Source: an uncultured Agathobaculum sp. (GTDB lineage Bacteria > Bacillota > Clostridia > Oscillospirales > Butyricicoccaceae). From it: 5,943 nucleotides of DNA. Below, in pieces: positions 4,741 to 5,943 of this stretch. The notes under the pieces were generated by a model, which was not told the DNA's origin, made no database searches, and saw only the letters and a program-made list of their open reading frames with translations. Both the position numbers and the translations under genes were made by a program. Location of the stretch: contig CALWEB010000183.1 of assembly GCA_944376955.1 (NCBI GenBank), positions 1 to 5,943 on the forward strand, given 5' to 3'. Positions within the stretch are counted from its first letter, which is position 1, and every line of letters starts with the position of its first letter.

Positions 4741-5040
4741 TTATACTCCCATGATTTTTTTAATGTCGCCATAGACCTTCTTGCCGTCCATGGTGCCGTA
4801 AGCCATCATGTCGATGACCTCCACCGGCTTGCCTTCCGCGAGTTCCGCAATGCGGTTCTTGAGGTAGCGGATCTGCGGCCCGAGCAGGATGATGTCTGCC
4901 TTGCCGACATGCTCCCGCGCCTTGATTTCGCTGGCGGCCCATACGGTCATGTCGCAGCCGTCCTCTTTGGCGGCGGCAGCGATCCGGTCGCACAACATGC
5001 CGGTGGACATGCCCTGCGAGCAAAGAAGTAATACGTTCAT
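4741..5040 (-). CDS. PTS lactose/cellobiose-family IIB component
   Basis: A 99-residue cytosolic phosphocarrier of the lactose/cellobiose IIB family, full length. The N-terminal strand runs into the P-loop LLLCSQGMSTGM with the phosphorylated cysteine at C7. Further family blocks are ADIILLGPQIRY (48-59) and PVEVIDMMAYGTMDG (72-86). In a normal system C7 takes phosphate from IIA and gives it to the sugar on IIC, but no IIC gene follows and the partner IIA lacks its histidine. The substrate is not readable. The start at 5040 is chosen for AGAGGAGG (5051-5058), 10 nt upstream, and because the family P-loop then begins at residue 3. Reading upstream in frame runs into the divergent regulator gene. 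It is first in an operon with IIA and shares a short intergenic region with the RpiR gene. Confidence 0.92.
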   Translation of the reverse strand: MNVLLLCSQGMSTGMLCDRIAAAAKEDGCDMTVWAASEIKAREHVGKADIILLGPQIRYLKNRIAELAEGKPVEVIDMMAYGTMDGKKVYGDIKKIMGV

Positions 5041-5057
5041 AACTGGAATGCCTCCTC

Positions 5058-5087
5058 TTGTGAATGATATGAAAAATATGATATACT
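5058..5087 (+). promoter_or_regulatory. Extended -10 promoter for the rpiR-family gene
   Basis: TTGTGA (5058-5063) and TATACT (5082-5087) are separated by 18 bp, and the -10 is preceded by TGA (5079-5081), the TG-N extended -10 element. The start would fall near 5094, giving a leader of about 28 nt. The ribosome binding site before ATG is only GGGGG/GGGGTAGAG-like, weaker than at the other genes, consistent with low regulator expression. Confidence 0.6.
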
Positions 5088-5102
5088 TACAGAAAAAAAC
5101 AA
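5064..5102 (-). promoter_or_regulatory. Divergent PTS promoter region with repeated candidate regulator half-sites
   Basis: A weak minus-strand promoter, TTGTTT (5102-5097) and CATATT (5080-5075) with 16-bp spacing, can be drawn for the PTS operon. The direct repeat ATGATAT occurs at 5064-5070 and 5078-5084, 14 bp apart. It overlaps the -10 regions of both directions. A regulator bound here, most simply the adjacent RpiR-family protein, could control both transcripts. The site is a candidate only. No established RpiR motif is recognised. Confidence 0.35.
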
Positions 5103-5121
5103 ACACGGCGGGGGTAGAGCA

Positions 5122-5844
5122 ATGAATCTGATCGATTTGTCCAAACGGTATTTGCTCAATGAAACCGAACACCGGGTGCTGGAGTGTATTCTGAATGCAG
5201 TAGAGCATGGGGATGCAAAAATCAACATCCGCGCGATCGCACAGCAATCCTATGTATCGACGACGACTGTCATCAAGCTTTCCAAAAAGCTGGGCTATCA
5301 GGGTTACAGCGATATGATGTATTCGCTGCGCCGCCACTCTGAAGAGGAGCGGGACGCAGCGGCAGGTATCGACCTGACAAGCATTTTGGACACTGTGGAC
5401 ACAGCCTGCATTGAAGCATTTGCCGATGAGCTGCTACGTTGCCGAAATCGCTGCATCTTCATTGTCGGTTTGGGTTTTTCCACCATTGCGTCGTCGTATT
5501 TTATGCGCCGTCTGGCGACGCTCGGCATCTTGGCCTATGATGGGGCGCCGGTGGACATGATGCGGGGCGGAAACGAACCGAGCCTGACGATCATCCTGTC
5601 CAAAAGCGGGGAGACACGCGATCTGGTTGATATTGCGCTTCATGCACAGACGCTGCATCACAAACTGTATACGATCACCGCGCATGGGGATTCCACCCTG
5701 GCGCGGATGAGCGATAAGAGCCTGATCATCCGCACGGGCGGATCGGTTGCCTATAATGTGCCGGATTTCTTCATTGGCCGCACGATCATCCTGTTTGAGT
5801 ACATCCTTTCGCGTCTGGTGGACCGTCTGCAACAGGAGAACTGA
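5122..5844 (+). CDS. RpiR/MurR-family transcriptional regulator (HTH + SIS)
   Basis: A 240-residue regulator slightly shorter than typical for the family. The N-terminal HTH_6 domain (about 1-75) contains IRAIAQQSYVSTTTVIKLSKKLGY (36-59; recognition helix around STTTVIKLSKKLG). The SIS sugar-isomerase fold (about 108-225) has the phosphosugar-binding entries CIFIVGLGFS (111-120) and ILSKSGETRDLVD (158-170), with SKSGET the signature loop. Such proteins sense sugar phosphates and repress or activate neighbouring sugar genes. The divergent IIB-IIA operon is the obvious target (inference). The ligand is not predictable. ATG at 5122 gives the normal family N-terminus. The ribosome site is weak and G-rich. 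No clear intrinsic terminator follows in the remaining 99 bp. Confidence 0.9.
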   Translation: MNLIDLSKRYLLNETEHRVLECILNAVEHGDAKINIRAIAQQSYVSTTTVIKLSKKLGYQGYSDMMYSLRRHSEEERDAAAGIDLTSILDTVDTACIEAFADELLRCRNRCIFIVGLGFSTIASSYFMRRLATLGILAYDGAPVDMMRGGNEPSLTIILSKSGETRDLVDIALHAQTLHHKLYTITAHGDSTLARMSDKSLIIRTGGSVAYNVPDFFIGRTIILFEYILSRLVDRLQQEN

Positions 5845-5853
5845 CCGCCTTAC

Positions 5854-5929
5854 CAACTGCATTTTATCATGCTGTGCGCGTACCCGCAACCGCCGCGCCC
5901 AAAACGGAAACATGTTTTTTATGCAGTTG
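5854..5929. repeat. Widely spaced 9-bp inverted repeat in the 3' spacer
   Basis: CAACTGCAT (5854-5862) and ATGCAGTTG (5921-5929) are perfect inverted copies separated by 58 bp. Nested inside are CATG at 5868-5871 and 5911-5914, and GCGCG (5876-5880) facing CGCGC (5894-5898). The right outer arm overlaps the TTGACA at 5927-5932. It could be a long stem-loop in the rpiR-family transcript or paired operator half-sites for the next promoter. Confidence 0.45.
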
Positions 5930-5932
5930 ACA
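5927..5932 (+). promoter_or_regulatory. Consensus -35 box at the right edge (partial promoter)
   Basis: TTGACA is a perfect -35 element followed by an AT-rich spacer (T-rich to the window end). The matching -10 would lie around 5950, outside the window, so only half of the promoter can be seen. It would serve a rightward gene beyond the edge. Confidence 0.4.
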
Positions 5933-5943
5933 AATTTTTTATT

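Noticed and set aside
5041..5337. N-terminal extension of the IIB gene
   Set aside because: It would overlap the RpiR-family gene on the other strand and place the P-loop nearly 100 residues in. The family starts at the strand before the P-loop, matching 5040.

Overview
This window looks like chromosomal DNA of a Gram-positive anaerobe of the Clostridia, plausibly the Oscillospiraceae/Ruminococcaceae type. That is an inference from strong AGGAGG-type ribosome binding sites, a secreted SLH-anchored CAP-domain protein, a clostridial-type rhodanese/CoA-disulfide reductase pair, an RpiR-controlled PTS fragment, and genes of moderate GC separated by AT-rich spacers. No phage or transposon genes, tRNA, rRNA or CRISPR array are visible.

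Layout. Positions 1-237 are non-coding but dense: a perfect consensus promoter (TTGACA-17-TATAAT, 13-41), a 13-bp palindrome on its start site (41-53), about 110 nt that can fold into a 12-bp helix, and a strong intrinsic terminator (128-159). A second palindrome of the same form (171-183) follows. Together they suggest a small structured RNA and a shared operator ahead of a 4-helix membrane protein of the DUF2871 type (238-648). Next, with its own promoter and a perfect hairpin in the leader, is a secreted protein (801-1946): signal peptide, SLH repeats, a linker of four 9-residue repeats and a C-terminal CAP/SCP domain. A 20-bp-stem bidirectional terminator (1986-2025) separates it from the convergent sulfur operon.

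The sulfur operon (minus strand) runs from a promoter near 4147-4174 through a free-standing rhodanese (4061-3741) to a CoA-disulfide-reductase-like flavoprotein with its own C-terminal rhodanese domain (3739-2048). The genes are 1 nt apart, and together they should handle persulfide or polysulfide sulfur.

The sugar-PTS module (4412-5844) has IIB and IIA of the lactose/cellobiose family on the minus strand, divergent from an RpiR-family regulator with HTH and SIS domains. The IIB keeps its phospho-cysteine. The IIA has leucine where the family has its phosphorylated histidine, and no IIC permease is present, so the module may be regulatory, degenerate or dependent on partners elsewhere. This is the most unusual thing in the window. 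The right edge (5845-5943) holds a widely spaced 9-bp inverted repeat whose right arm overlaps a consensus TTGACA, probably the start of a promoter for the next gene.
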